This document shows positions 45,367-56,722 of a stretch of DNA of 64,000 nt, one piece after another (the first letter of the stretch is position 1; every line of letters starts with the position of its first letter). Made by a program: the position numbers and the translations under genes. Under the pieces are notes generated by a model. That model made no database searches. It saw only the letters and a program-made list of their open reading frames with translations, and had not been told where the DNA came from. Source of the stretch: an uncultured Pelagibacteraceae bacterium (GTDB lineage: Bacteria; Pseudomonadota; Alphaproteobacteria; Pelagibacterales; Pelagibacteraceae); NCBI GenBank assembly GCA_902596925.1, contig CACJVT010000004.1, positions 1-64,000 of the forward strand. Direction: 5' to 3'.

Positions 45367-46743
45367 TTGATAGAAATTAAAAAAAATTCTTTGTCTGAAA
45401 TGTTCTCGGTTTATTTTGACAGAAGAATGCTGAAAATTTTATTACTTGGTGCAATATCAGGTTTTCCATGGGTTTTGATTGGAAGTAGTCTAAGTTTATG
45501 GTTGAAAGAAGATGGACTAAGTAGATCAACTGTTGGATGGGCTGGATTAATTTTTGCAGTTTACGCATTTAATTATTTGTGGGCACCTTTAATAGATAGA
45601 ATACAAATACCATATTTAACAAAAAAAATAGGTCACAGAAGAGGATGGATTGTTTTGATGCAAATTATCATCTTACTCTCACTTGCTTTTTGGAGTTTAC
45701 TCGATCCATCTGAAAATTTAGCTTTAGTTGTTTCAGTAGGCTTAATAATTGCTATAGCATCATCAACTCAAGATATAACAGTTGATGCTTTAAGAATTGA
45801 ACAGATTGGTGAGAATGAAGGAAAATCCATGGCCGCTGGAGCCGCAATGGCGGTTGTCGGTTGGTGGACAGGATACAAGTTAGGAGGAGTACTATCATTA
45901 TTTGCAGCAGATATTCTACAAAACATTGGTTTTGAAAATTATTGGCAACTAACTTTCTTAATTTTGGGGATTTTAGTAATTTTAATGAACATTGGCTTAA
46001 TGTTCATTGACGAGTCTGGAAATTTAGAGAGACAAAATCAACAAAAAGAAAATGATAAATTGATATCATCTCAATTTAAAAAAGAAAATATATTTACAAA
46101 ATTGATAACCTGGATTGCTGGAACAATTAGTGGTCCAATCATTAGTTTTTTTAAAAAAAATGGCTTTTCGATTGCTCTAGGAATTTTAGGATTTGTTTTT
46201 TTATTTAAAGTGGGGGAAGCATTTCTTGGAAGGATGTCTATAATTTTTTATAAAGAAATAGGTTTTAGTAAGTCGGATATCGCTATTTACTCTAAAACGT
46301 TAGGTTGGATCACTACTGTGACGTTTACTCTTTTAGGTGGACTTTTTGTAATAAGATCCGGGGTTTTAAAAGCAATGTTTTTTGCTGGAGTAATGATGGC
46401 AAGCACAAACCTTTTATTTAGTGTGTTGGCCTGGAGCGATAAATCAGAATTTTTATTTGCTATTGCAGTTATTTTTGACGATATAGCTGCTGCATTTGCA
46501 ACAGTAGCTTTTGTAGCCTTTATATCTATGCTCGTAGACAGAGCCTATACAGCAACTCAATATGCGCTCCTAGCGTCGATAGGCACCGCTGGTAGAACAA
46601 CTTTAGCCTCATCCTCTGGTGCACTTGTCGATTGGTTAAATGGTGATTGGGGAATATTTTTTATTTTAACTGCGCTAATGGTCATTCCTTCATTAATAAT
46701 CCTATGGATTATGAAAAATAAACTACAACTAAGTGAAAAATAA
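45367..46743 (+). CDS. ampG: AmpG-like muropeptide permease (MFS)
   Basis: A 458-residue MFS transporter with about twelve membrane segments. The N-terminus LLLGAISGFPWVLIGSSLSLWLKEDGLS and FAVYAFNYLWAPLIDR match AmpG, which imports anhydromuropeptides for recycling. SSTQDITVDALRIE is also a family pattern. I start at TTG 45367, seven bases after GGAGGA; starting at TTG 45352 would place the ribosome-binding site inside the gene. It lies between trkH and an NlpC/P60 peptidase gene that overlaps its end. Substrate is inferred. Confidence 0.85.
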   Translation: MIEIKKNSLSEMFSVYFDRRMLKILLLGAISGFPWVLIGSSLSLWLKEDGLSRSTVGWAGLIFAVYAFNYLWAPLIDRIQIPYLTKKIGHRRGWIVLMQIIILLSLAFWSLLDPSENLALVVSVGLIIAIASSTQDITVDALRIEQIGENEGKSMAAGAAMAVVGWWTGYKLGGVLSLFAADILQNIGFENYWQLTFLILGILVILMNIGLMFIDESGNLERQNQQKENDKLISSQFKKENIFTKLITWIAGTISGPIISFFKKNGFSIALGILGFVFLFKVGEAFLGRMSIIFYKEIGFSKSDIAIYSKTLGWITTVTFTLLGGLFVIRSGVLKAMFFAGVMMASTNLLFSVLAWSDKSEFLFAIAVIFDDIAAAFATVAFVAFISMLVDRAYTATQYALLASIGTAGRTTLASSSGALVDWLNGDWGIFFILTALMVIPSLIILWIMKNKLQLSEK

Positions 46744-47485
46744 TTTTTTAAATAAATCTGTAGCTAACATTTACTTTAAACCGTCTCCCAATTCTGAGGT
46801 AGTTTCACAAATTTTATATGGAGAGAAATTTAAGATTCTATTGAAAAGAAAAAAATATATAAAAATAAAAACTCATTATGACAATTATATTGGATATATA
46901 AAAAAAGATAAGTTTTTAGAAAATTTTAAACCCTCACATAAAATTTCAAAAATTAAATCTAGAATTTTCTTTAAAAGAGGTAAAAGATTTTTGTCTTCAA
47001 ACCATTATCTATATTATGGATCTGGTGTTTGTAAACGAAATGAAAATAAAAATTATATAGAATTTGAAAAAAATAAATGGATCAAAAAAACTGATGTCAA
47101 AAATATTGATCATCATGAAAAAAATTATATCAAAATATTCAAATGTTTTTTAAACACAAAATACTTATGGGGCGGAAAAACTTGTGTTGGAATTGATTGT
47201 TCAGCATTAATTCAAATCTATTTTTATTACAATAGAATATTTTTTCCAAGAGATACAAAAGATCAAATAAGATTTTGCAAAAGGAAAAGAGGTAGAAATC
47301 AACTTAAAGGAGACATCGTATTTTGGAAAGGACATGTTGGTATATGTCTAAATAAGTCTAAATTTATTCATGCTTATGGACCAAAAAAGAAGGTGTTAAT
47401 AATGCCAACAGTACAAACAATTAAATTAATTGATAAAACCGCAAATCTGAAAGTTAAAAAAGTAAGTAATATTAGTAATATTTAA
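46733..47485 (+). CDS. NlpC/P60 (C40) family peptidase with SH3-like domains
   Basis: A 250-residue cysteine peptidase. Two SH3b-like regions occupy about 1-125. The catalytic domain has Cys156 in GIDCSALIQ, His201 in GHVGI and His213 in FIHAYGP. These enzymes cut D-Glu-gamma-diaminopimelate bonds in stem peptides. There is no signal peptide, so it may act on peptides brought into the cytoplasm, which fits its place after the AmpG-like permease gene. It starts at GTG 46733 inside the end of that gene, overlapping by 11 bases. Confidence 0.9.
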   Translation: MKNNFLNKSVANIYFKPSPNSEVVSQILYGEKFKILLKRKKYIKIKTHYDNYIGYIKKDKFLENFKPSHKISKIKSRIFFKRGKRFLSSNHYLYYGSGVCKRNENKNYIEFEKNKWIKKTDVKNIDHHEKNYIKIFKCFLNTKYLWGGKTCVGIDCSALIQIYFYYNRIFFPRDTKDQIRFCKRKRGRNQLKGDIVFWKGHVGICLNKSKFIHAYGPKKKVLIMPTVQTIKLIDKTANLKVKKVSNISNI

Positions 47486-48378
47486 TCTCTACCAAAGTCA
47501 GGTTTGTTTACATCCTGTTTTAATTTAATAATTTTAGACCTAACTTTTTTAGTCTGAGATAATTTTTTTAAAATTGATCTATTATTTTTAGAATTTATAT
47601 CTTTTTTGAAAGATTTTAAGTTTTTAATAAATAAGTCTATAGCTTTTGTAACATTAACCTTATTATCAAAAAAAATATCTCTCCACATAATTTCATTTGA
47701 AGCAGCTATTCTTGAAAAATCTCTCAACCCCCCAGCACTGTATTTGATAAGCCCAAATTTGAGTATTTTTTCAAAATCTTGAGCCGATTTAACCAAATTA
47801 TAGGCAATTAAATGTGGTAAATGACTTGTGATAGAAAAAACTTTGTCATGTTTTTCAGAGTTCATAATAACAGTTTTTGAGCCCATCTTTTTCCAAAAAG
47901 AAATTAAAAATTTTAAATTCTTAGAACTTGTTTTTTTATCCTTAATTAATACACACCATTTATCCTCAAACATATCAGCTTTTCCAAATTCTGGTCCACT
48001 CACCTCTGATCCAGCGATAGGGTGACTCCTAATCCAATTTATACCACGCTTCAAAAATTTTTTAATTATTTTTGATGACTCTATTTTTGAAGATCCCACA
48101 TCAGTAATCAGTGTCTTTGGCGAAATAGTTTTATTAATTTTAAGAATAAGTTTTTTATATTCACTTGTTGATGTACAAACAATCACTAAGTTTGAATTTA
48201 CCAAACCATCTTTAAGAGACTTAACAATTGTTCCAGATAGTCTAAGACTTTTTATTTTAGCGATATTAGATTTTGATTTCTCATAAATAAATATTTTTTT
48301 TGCTATTTTTTTTTTTGAAATCCTCCTTACTAAAGAAGAGCCTAATAACCCACAGCCTATAATTAATATATTTCTCAT
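47482..48378 (-). CDS. tyrC: Prephenate/arogenate dehydrogenase (TyrC/TyrA)
   Basis: A 298-residue NAD(P)-dependent enzyme of tyrosine synthesis. The nucleotide-binding motif is IIGCGLLGSS (6-15), and catalytic-region patterns are TDVGSSK, HPIAGSEVSGPEFG and ITSHLPHLIAY. It oxidises prephenate or arogenate. It directly follows hisC with a 4-base overlap, the standard alphaproteobacterial arrangement. Confidence 0.95.
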   Translation of the reverse strand: MRNILIIGCGLLGSSLVRRISKKKIAKKIFIYEKSKSNIAKIKSLRLSGTIVKSLKDGLVNSNLVIVCTSTSEYKKLILKINKTISPKTLITDVGSSKIESSKIIKKFLKRGINWIRSHPIAGSEVSGPEFGKADMFEDKWCVLIKDKKTSSKNLKFLISFWKKMGSKTVIMNSEKHDKVFSITSHLPHLIAYNLVKSAQDFEKILKFGLIKYSAGGLRDFSRIAASNEIMWRDIFFDNKVNVTKAIDLFIKNLKSFKKDINSKNNRSILKKLSQTKKVRSKIIKLKQDVNKPDFGRD

Positions 48379-49460
48379 TTTCTAAATATATTTTGTGTTG
48401 CTTTGATAAATTTCATATTTTCCTCCTTTGACCCAATCGTTAATCGTAGCATATTTTTTATTTTATAACCTTCTTCAGTAGACCTTAAAATAATTCCCTT
48501 TTTTTTTAATTTTTCATAGAAACTATTAGCTCTTAGTTTACATTTATTAAAATTCAATAATAGAAAGTTAGCAGAAACTTTATTTGAGCTAATATCATAA
48601 TTGCTCAAAAAATTTTTCAGTTTTGTTGCATAAATATGATTATGTTTTACTGAACGTGAAATAAATTTTTTATCCTTAAGTGACTCAATAGCTGCTTTTT
48701 GAGCTACTTCATTAACATTGAATGGAGGTTTAATAACATTCAAAGCATCAATAATTTTTTTTGAACCATATCCCCAACCAATTCTTAGAGATGATAGTCC
48801 GTAGATTTTTGAGAATGTCCTTAATATAAAAACATTCTGCTTATTCTTGAATAAATCTAAACCAGATTTATAGTCTCTATTTTGCATGTACTCTGCATAA
48901 GCATCATCTACAACAAGTAAGATATTTTTTCTTAATCTTTTTCTTAAATCAATTAATTCAAAACTATTCAAGTAAGTACCAGTTGGATTATTTGGATTAG
49001 CAAGAAATACAATTTTAGTTTTATTGCTTACTTTTTTAATTATTTCAGAGACAGAAACTTTAAAATTTTTTTCTTTGGCAAAAACAACTTTTGCACCAAC
49101 TATTTTTGCATATATTCTGTACATTAAAAAACTAAACTGAGGAAGAATTACTTCATCTTTTGGTTTAAGGAAAAGTTGGCATAACATTTGAATAACTTCG
49201 TCTGAACCAGCTCCACAAATTATTTTTTCTTTGTCACAACTAAATTTTTTAGAGATCTGACTTCGTAATTTTTTAGACTTTCCATCAGGATATCTGAAAA
49301 GACTTAATTTTTTATTTGATATTGCTTTCTTAGCCTTGGCACTTACTCCTAGAGCTGATTCATTTGCTGAAAGTTTAATGATTTTATTAAAACTCTTAAT
49401 AGTTGATTTGCCAGGTTGATATGCCTCAACATTAAATTTTTTAAATTTTATAGTTGTCAT
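48375..49460 (-). CDS. hisC: Histidinol-phosphate/aromatic aminotransferase
   Basis: A 361-residue fold-type I PLP enzyme. The PLP lysine is Lys218 in RTFSKIYGL; NPNNPTGTY at 155-163 and LRIGWGYG also fit HisC. In Alphaproteobacteria the copy next to tyrC probably acts on prephenate or phenylpyruvate as well as imidazole acetol phosphate. It is the first gene of a hisC-tyrC pair and is divergent from metX across a 195-base gap that holds the metX promoter and riboswitch. Confidence 0.94.
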   Translation of the reverse strand: MTTIKFKKFNVEAYQPGKSTIKSFNKIIKLSANESALGVSAKAKKAISNKKLSLFRYPDGKSKKLRSQISKKFSCDKEKIICGAGSDEVIQMLCQLFLKPKDEVILPQFSFLMYRIYAKIVGAKVVFAKEKNFKVSVSEIIKKVSNKTKIVFLANPNNPTGTYLNSFELIDLRKRLRKNILLVVDDAYAEYMQNRDYKSGLDLFKNKQNVFILRTFSKIYGLSSLRIGWGYGSKKIIDALNVIKPPFNVNEVAQKAAIESLKDKKFISRSVKHNHIYATKLKNFLSNYDISSNKVSANFLLLNFNKCKLRANSFYEKLKKKGIILRSTEEGYKIKNMLRLTIGSKEENMKFIKATQNIFRK

Positions 49461-49533
49461 CTTTTAAATTTTAGCCTCTTTATAAATAAAATAACAATTT
49501 TTCATATAGAATTAGTTCAAATATTTTAAAAAA

Positions 49534-49562
49534 TTGACATACTAAATAACATCTTGTACAAA
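49534..49562 (+). promoter_or_regulatory. Sigma-70-type promoter of metX
   Basis: TTGACA at 49534-49539 matches the -35 consensus. TACAAA at 49557-49562 is the -10, with a 17-base spacer. The predicted start near 49569 coincides with the first base of the riboswitch P1 stem, which supports both calls. Confidence 0.7.
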
Positions 49563-49566
49563 ATTT

Positions 49567-49617
49567 ATGCGCTGATTTACCTGAATTGCGAGCGCTTTAA
49601 AAAAACCGCTAAAAAAG
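49567..49617 (+). promoter_or_regulatory. SAM-II riboswitch upstream of metX
   Basis: GCGCT (49569-49573) pairs with AGCGC (49591-49595) to form P1 around a 17-base loop GATTTACCTGAATTGCG. After an A-rich linker comes CCGCTAAAAAAG (49606-49617). The GAUUUA loop and 3' GCUAAAAA block agree, from memory, with the SAM-II aptamers of metX genes in marine Alphaproteobacteria, including loop length. SAM binding to the pseudoknot should lower metX expression. No ribosome-binding site lies inside the aptamer, so the downstream step is unclear. Confidence 0.85.
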
Positions 49618-49655
49618 TTTTTTTTCTCACAATTCAATAATTAGCATTAATAATT

Positions 49656-50774
49656 ATGAATATTAAAGAGAATATAAAAACGCTTGTTATTAAAAAACCA
49701 TTGAAACTTGATTGTGGTAAAACTATTAATAATTTTCCACTCGCGTATGAAACTTATGGTTCGCTTAATAAAAATAAAGATAATGCAATCCTTGTTTTTC
49801 ATGCGCTTACTGGTGATCAATTTGTTACGGGTATTAATCCCGTTACAAAAAAAGATGGTTGGTGGTCCTATGCAGTGGGTCCTAACAAATCAATAGATAC
49901 AAATAAATATTTTGTTATTTGTGCGAATGTAATAGGTGGTTGTATGGGCTCATTTGGTCCAAGCCACAAAAATCCTGATACAAATAAAATTTATGGAACC
50001 GATTTTCCTGTAATTACTATTAATGACATGGTCAATGCACAATTAAATTTATTAGATCATTTTGAGATAAAAAAACTTTTTTCAGTTGTTGGTGGATCAA
50101 TGGGAGGAATGCAAGTTTTGCAATTTATTAGTAATTATCCGGATAAAGCTAGTACAGTAGTGCCGATTGCATGTACCTCTAGTCATTCTGCTCAAAATAT
50201 TGCTTTTAATGAGTTGGGTAGACAGGCGATAGCATCGGATCATAATTGGTCAGACGGAAAATATTTATCTAATAATACTCTTCCTGATAAAGGGTTATCA
50301 GTGGCGAGAATGGCTGCTCATATAACTTATTTGTCTAAAAAAGGTTTACAAGAAAAATTTGGAAGAAAACTTCAAGAAAGAGATGCTCTTAAATTTGGAT
50401 TTGATGCAGATTTTCAAATAGAGAGTTATCTAAGATATCAAGGATCCGTTTTTGTAGATCGATTTGATGCTAATAGTTATCTTTATATTACAAGAGCAAT
50501 GGATTATTTTGATCTAGTTAAACAATTTGATGGTAATTTATCTAATGCATTTAAAAAAACTAAAGCTAAGTTTTTTATAATATCTTTCACCTCAGACTGG
50601 CTCTATCCAACTCAAGAAAATAAAGATATAGTTATCGCTCTTAATGCAATTGGTGCTGATGTTGGATTTGTTGAAATAAAATCTGACAAAGGTCATGATT
50701 CTTTTTTATTAGATGTTCCAGACTTTTTGAAAACCCTTAAAAATTTTTTAGATAAATCTTACATAGAGAGATAA
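49656..50774 (+). CDS. metX: Homoserine O-acetyltransferase
   Basis: A 372-residue alpha/beta-hydrolase enzyme that acylates homoserine in methionine synthesis. The nucleophile is Ser148 in GGSMGGMQ; ILVFHALTGDQ and the CANVIGGCMGSFGPSH oxyanion-hole region are typical, and SDKGHDSFLLD holds the catalytic His. A true MetX could be succinyl- or acetyl-specific. The SAM-II riboswitch lies upstream and metW follows two bases after the stop. Confidence 0.96.
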   Translation: MNIKENIKTLVIKKPLKLDCGKTINNFPLAYETYGSLNKNKDNAILVFHALTGDQFVTGINPVTKKDGWWSYAVGPNKSIDTNKYFVICANVIGGCMGSFGPSHKNPDTNKIYGTDFPVITINDMVNAQLNLLDHFEIKKLFSVVGGSMGGMQVLQFISNYPDKASTVVPIACTSSHSAQNIAFNELGRQAIASDHNWSDGKYLSNNTLPDKGLSVARMAAHITYLSKKGLQEKFGRKLQERDALKFGFDADFQIESYLRYQGSVFVDRFDANSYLYITRAMDYFDLVKQFDGNLSNAFKKTKAKFFIISFTSDWLYPTQENKDIVIALNAIGADVGFVEIKSDKGHDSFLLDVPDFLKTLKNFLDKSYIER

Positions 50775-50776
50775 TA

Positions 50777-51373
50777 GTGAAAACAGAATATAAAATAATA
50801 GTCGATTTAATAGAGGAAAAAACAAGAGTTTTAGATGTTGGCTGCGATGATGGAACATTAATGGAGTCATTAAAAAAAAATAAAAATGTTGATGCGAGAG
50901 GGATTGAGATTTCAAAGGATAAAGTTCAAACCTGCGTATCAAAAGGACTTACTGTAATTGAGGGAAACGCGGAATTGGATCTAAAACAATTTCCAAATGA
51001 TTCTTTTGATTATGTTGTTCTAGGTCAAACTTTACAAGCTTTCGTAAATCCTGAAATTGTCATAAAAGAACTTTTAAGAGTTGGAAAGAAAACAATCATA
51101 ACAATTCCAAATTTTGGTCATTGGAAAGTAAGATTAAATTTGCTTATCAAAGGAACAATGCCAATCACAGAATCATTACCAAATGATTGGTATAACACTC
51201 CAAATATTCATATGTGTACGATTAAAGATTTTGTTAAATTTTCAAAAATTATAAACTTTAAAATCTTTAAATCTTTAGCTCTGACAAATAAAAATATATC
51301 AAATATTAATAATTCTAATTTATTTTATAAAAATTTATTTGCAGAATTAGGTATATTCTTAATTGAAAAATAA
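50777..51373 (+). CDS. metW: Methionine biosynthesis protein MetW
   Basis: A 198-residue SAM-methyltransferase-fold protein that partners MetX in many Proteobacteria. It shows VLDVGCDDGTLMESL near 18-32, then YVVLGQTLQA and TIPNFGHWKVRL, which are the MetW signatures. It begins at GTG 50777 two bases after metX and is probably translationally coupled to it; the SAM riboswitch controls both. The stop falls one base before the gloB start. Confidence 0.95.
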   Translation: MKTEYKIIVDLIEEKTRVLDVGCDDGTLMESLKKNKNVDARGIEISKDKVQTCVSKGLTVIEGNAELDLKQFPNDSFDYVVLGQTLQAFVNPEIVIKELLRVGKKTIITIPNFGHWKVRLNLLIKGTMPITESLPNDWYNTPNIHMCTIKDFVKFSKIINFKIFKSLALTNKNISNINNSNLFYKNLFAELGIFLIEK

Positions 51374-51374
51374 T

Positions 51375-52094
51375 ATGAGAATAGAAATAATTAAGTGTTT
51401 ACAAGACAATTATAGTTACCTGTTAATCGATGACACTAAGAATATTGGATGTGTTGTTGACCCTGGTGAGGCAACTCCAATTATAAAATATATTGAAAGT
51501 AATAATATTGAGTTAAAATATATTCTTAATACTCACCATCATTATGATCATGTAGCTGGCAACTTAGAATTAAAGAAAAGATATAGTTCTAAAATAGTTG
51601 GATTTAAAGAAGATAAAGATCGGATTCCAGAAATTGATGTACTTGTGGAAGATAATCAAAAATGGAAAGGCGAAAATTTTGAGGCGAAAATTTATCACAT
51701 TCCAGGTCATACGAGTGGGCATATTGCCTTTCATTTTTTTTTGGAAAAAATAATTTTTACTGGCGATACCTTATTTTCTTTAGGATGTGGTAGAATTTTT
51801 GAGGGAACTTATGAACAGATGTTCAACTCATTAAAAAAAATAAAAGAACTTCCGAAAGATACTCAGATATATTGCGGCCATGAATATACGTTACAAAATT
51901 CAAAATTTTGTGAGTCAAACGATCCTGATAATTCAAATTTGAAAAGCAAAATTAAAGAAATTAAAGAAAAAATAAAAAATGGCCATCCCACCATTCCATC
52001 AATTTTATCTGATGAAATGGAATGCAATATATTTCTTAAAGCTAAAGATGTTGAAAGTTTTTCAAAATTAAGAGATTTAAAGGATAATTTTTGA
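51375..52094 (+). CDS. gloB: Hydroxyacylglutathione hydrolase (glyoxalase II)
   Basis: A 239-residue metallo-beta-lactamase-fold hydrolase. The metal-binding motif THHHYDHVAG spans 53-62, HIPGHTSGH, FTGDTLFSLGCGR and CGHEYTLQN supply the other ligands. It splits S-lactoylglutathione to lactate and glutathione in methylglyoxal detoxification. I start at ATG 51375 just after the metW stop; a TTG at 51363 overlapping metW is less likely. Confidence 0.95.
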   Translation: MRIEIIKCLQDNYSYLLIDDTKNIGCVVDPGEATPIIKYIESNNIELKYILNTHHHYDHVAGNLELKKRYSSKIVGFKEDKDRIPEIDVLVEDNQKWKGENFEAKIYHIPGHTSGHIAFHFFLEKIIFTGDTLFSLGCGRIFEGTYEQMFNSLKKIKELPKDTQIYCGHEYTLQNSKFCESNDPDNSNLKSKIKEIKEKIKNGHPTIPSILSDEMECNIFLKAKDVESFSKLRDLKDNF

Positions 52095-52104
52095 TTTATA
52101 AAAC

Positions 52105-52132
52105 TTGACTATAGGCTTGCTCAGACTATATT
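52105..52132 (+). promoter_or_regulatory. Probable promoter of the rplU operon
   Basis: TTGACT (52105-52110) and TATATT (52127-52132) are spaced by 16 bases, near the sigma-70 consensus. The predicted start near 52139 gives a short leader to rplU at 52159. Confidence 0.55.
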
Positions 52133-52158
52133 GCCATAACAAAATTTAGAGTATTTAT

Positions 52159-52557
52159 ATGTCATTCGCAGTCATAAAAACAGGTGGTAAACAATACAAA
52201 GTGAAATCTGGAGAGATTTTGAAAATTGAGAAATTAACAGATATCAAAGCTAATTCAAAAATAGAATTTAATGAAATTCTAGCTTATGGAGATGACAGTA
52301 AAATAGAAGTTGGAGCCCCAATGGTAAGTGGTGCAAAAGTTGAAGCTGACTTAATTAAAAATAGTAAAAATAGGACTGTATTAATTTTTAAAAAAAGAAG
52401 AAGACATAATTCAAGAAGAAAAAATGGGCATAGACAGGAATATTCTATGATTAGAATAAATAAAATTTTTTCAAAAGATGGTAAAATTCTTTCAGAGGCT
52501 GAAAAAGTTTCTAAGGTAACAAAAAAAACAGAAACAAAAAAAGAGGCTAGTAAGTAA
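52159..52557 (+). CDS. rplU: 50S ribosomal protein L21
   Basis: A 132-residue ribosomal protein. It starts SFAVIKTGGKQYKVKSGE and contains KKRRRHNSRRKNGHRQ, both L21 signatures. About 30 extra basic residues follow the usual end (roughly 103), as in other Alphaproteobacteria. It heads the rplU-rpmA-obgE unit, the near-universal bacterial order. Confidence 0.97.
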   Translation: MSFAVIKTGGKQYKVKSGEILKIEKLTDIKANSKIEFNEILAYGDDSKIEVGAPMVSGAKVEADLIKNSKNRTVLIFKKRRRHNSRRKNGHRQEYSMIRINKIFSKDGKILSEAEKVSKVTKKTETKKEASK

Positions 52558-52570
52558 CTAGTAATTAATT

Positions 52571-52825
52571 ATGGCAACAAAAAAAGCAGGTGGATCTTCT
52601 CGAAATGGACGTGATAGTGCTGGACGAAGACTTGGTGTCAAAAAGTATGGAGGACAATCTGTTATACCTGGAAACATTATTGTAAGACAAAGGGGTACAA
52701 AAATATTTCCTGGAGAAAACGTAGGAATGGGTAAAGATCACTCAATTTTTTCAGTAATAAAAGGTAAAGTAGTTTTTAAAAAAACAAAGTCAGATAGAAC
52801 TTTTGTTTCAGTAAAACCCAATTAA
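52571..52825 (+). CDS. rpmA: 50S ribosomal protein L27
   Basis: An 84-residue ribosomal protein near the peptidyl-transferase centre. It starts [21 protein letters not shown], an almost invariant family start, and ends with FVSVKP. It lies 13 bases after rplU and 27 before obgE. Confidence 0.98.
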   Translation: MATKKAGGSSRNGRDSAGRRLGVKKYGGQSVIPGNIIVRQRGTKIFPGENVGMGKDHSIFSVIKGKVVFKKTKSDRTFVSVKPN

Positions 52826-52828
52826 TAG

Positions 52829-54931
<2,103 letters not shown>

Positions 54932-54932
<1 letters not shown>

Positions 54933-56182
54933 TGAGAAAGATATTAATTAATATTGGAGAAAGATCAAAACAAGCTTTTGCTCAACCAATTAATACTTAT
55001 AAAAAAAATAAAGTTTTAAGTGATTATCTTAAAATGATAAAAAAAAATAGGCATTTAATTCTTAGAGAAAATAAAAAAGATGTAGATCGGGCTATCAAAA
55101 TTAAGCTTAGAGATAATTTAATAAATCGACTTATTTTAAATGAAAAAAAAATCTTGGATATTATTAATTCAATCCAAAAAATAATTAAATTAAAGGATCC
55201 AATTCATAATGTTATTGAAAAATGGGAAAGACCTAATGGACTTGTGTTTTCAAAAGTATCAATACCGATAGGAGTAATAGGTGTAATTTATGAAAGTAGA
55301 CCAAATGTAACCTCGGATGTAGCATCATTATGTTTTAAATCTGGAAATCCAGTTATTTTAAAAGGTGGTTCTGAGGCCTTTTATTCTAATAAAATTTTAT
55401 CAAATTTATTCAGAAAAGCTTTGAAGATTAATAAAGTTAATCAAAACTTTGTTCAATTCATCGATATAAAGAATAGAAAAGTGGTAGATTTTTTACTCAC
55501 TAAAATGACTAATTTTATTGATGTAATCATACCAAGAGGGGGTAAAAATTTAGTTAAAAAAGTACAAAACATTTCTAAAATTCCAACTATTGGTCACTTA
55601 GAAGGTGTTTGTCATTCATATGTAGATAAAGATGCGGATCCCAAAATTGCTACCAAAGTAATAGTAAATGCAAAATTAAGAAATACAGCGATTTGTGGAG
55701 CAACTGAAACAATTTTGCTTAATGAGCGTATAATCAAAAAGTTTGGAGCTCATATATTAAAGATATTAGAGGAAAAAGGTTGTCAGATTATTGGTGATAA
55801 TAAAATACGAAAAATTTATAAAGGTAAAATCAAAAAAGCATCAATCAAAGATTGGTCAAAAGAATATTTGTCTGCTACCGTTTCTGTAAAATCTGTCAAA
55901 AACTTACAAGAGGCTATTTCTCATATTAATAAATATGGAACTATGCATACTGATTGTATTATTACTAAAAACAAAAAAACTGCTAAAAAATTTTTAATGG
56001 GAGTTAAAAGTTCAATAGCAATGCACAATACATCTACACAATTTGCAGATGGTGGTGAATTTGGATTTGGTGGTGAGGTTGGAATTTCGACAAATGTTCT
56101 TCCACCAAGAGGCCCTGTAGGACTTGGACAATTAATTTCCTACAAATATCAAGTAACAAGTAATGGTAAGATTAGAAAGTAA
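54932..56182 (+). CDS. proA: Glutamate-5-semialdehyde dehydrogenase (gamma-glutamyl phosphate reductase)
   Basis: A 416-residue aldehyde-dehydrogenase-fold enzyme, the second step of proline synthesis. IPIGVIGVIYESRPNVT and the catalytic-cysteine region AKLRNTAICGATET near 250 are specific; it ends with RGPVGLGQLISYKY. It starts at the last base of proB and overlaps nadD by 20 bases. Confidence 0.96.
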
Positions 56183-56705
56183 ATTGGTTACAAGAAGAAA
56201 TAAAATTGGGATCCTAGGTGGATCCTTCGATCCTGCACACAAAGGTCACTTAACTATCTCAAAAGAAGCAATTAAAAGATTTAAATTACGAAATGTTATT
56301 TGGGCAATAACAAAAAAAAATCCTTTTAAAAAAAAGACGCATACAAGTTTGGATAATAGAATCAAGTATTGCAAAAAAATTATTGGATCAAGTAAATTGA
56401 TTAAAGTAAAATTTTATGAGGACACAATTAAATCGAATAAAACTTTTGATTTGATAAAACACATTTCAAAGAACAAAAAAAACAAAATTTATTTTATAAT
56501 GGGTGCTGATAATTTAATAAAATTTCACAAATGGTATAAATGGAAATTAATTTCACAGAAATGTAAAATAATAGTATTTGATAGGCATGGTTATAAAAAA
56601 AAATCATTAAATTCAACTACATATAAAAGATTAAATAGAGAAAATTTGAAATTTATTGAATTTGAAAAGGTCAATATTTCTTCTTCTCAATTGAGAAAAA
56701 TTTGA
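56163..56705 (+). CDS. nadD: Nicotinate-nucleotide adenylyltransferase
   Basis: A 180-residue enzyme of NAD synthesis that adenylates nicotinate mononucleotide. The nucleotidyltransferase motif ILGGSFDPAHKGH is at 17-29 and FIMGADNLIKFHKW and FDRHGY and ISSSQLR near the end are family marks. It overlaps the proA end. Placement before rsfS is the common bacterial order. Confidence 0.93.
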   Translation: MVRLESKLVTRRNKIGILGGSFDPAHKGHLTISKEAIKRFKLRNVIWAITKKNPFKKKTHTSLDNRIKYCKKIIGSSKLIKVKFYEDTIKSNKTFDLIKHISKNKKNKIYFIMGADNLIKFHKWYKWKLISQKCKIIVFDRHGYKKKSLNSTTYKRLNRENLKFIEFEKVNISSSQLRKI

Positions 56706-56722
56706 TATGGTTTAGTTAATTA

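Noticed and set aside
49708..49896. Second frame inside metX
   Set aside because: Shadow of metX, which has full motifs in its own frame.
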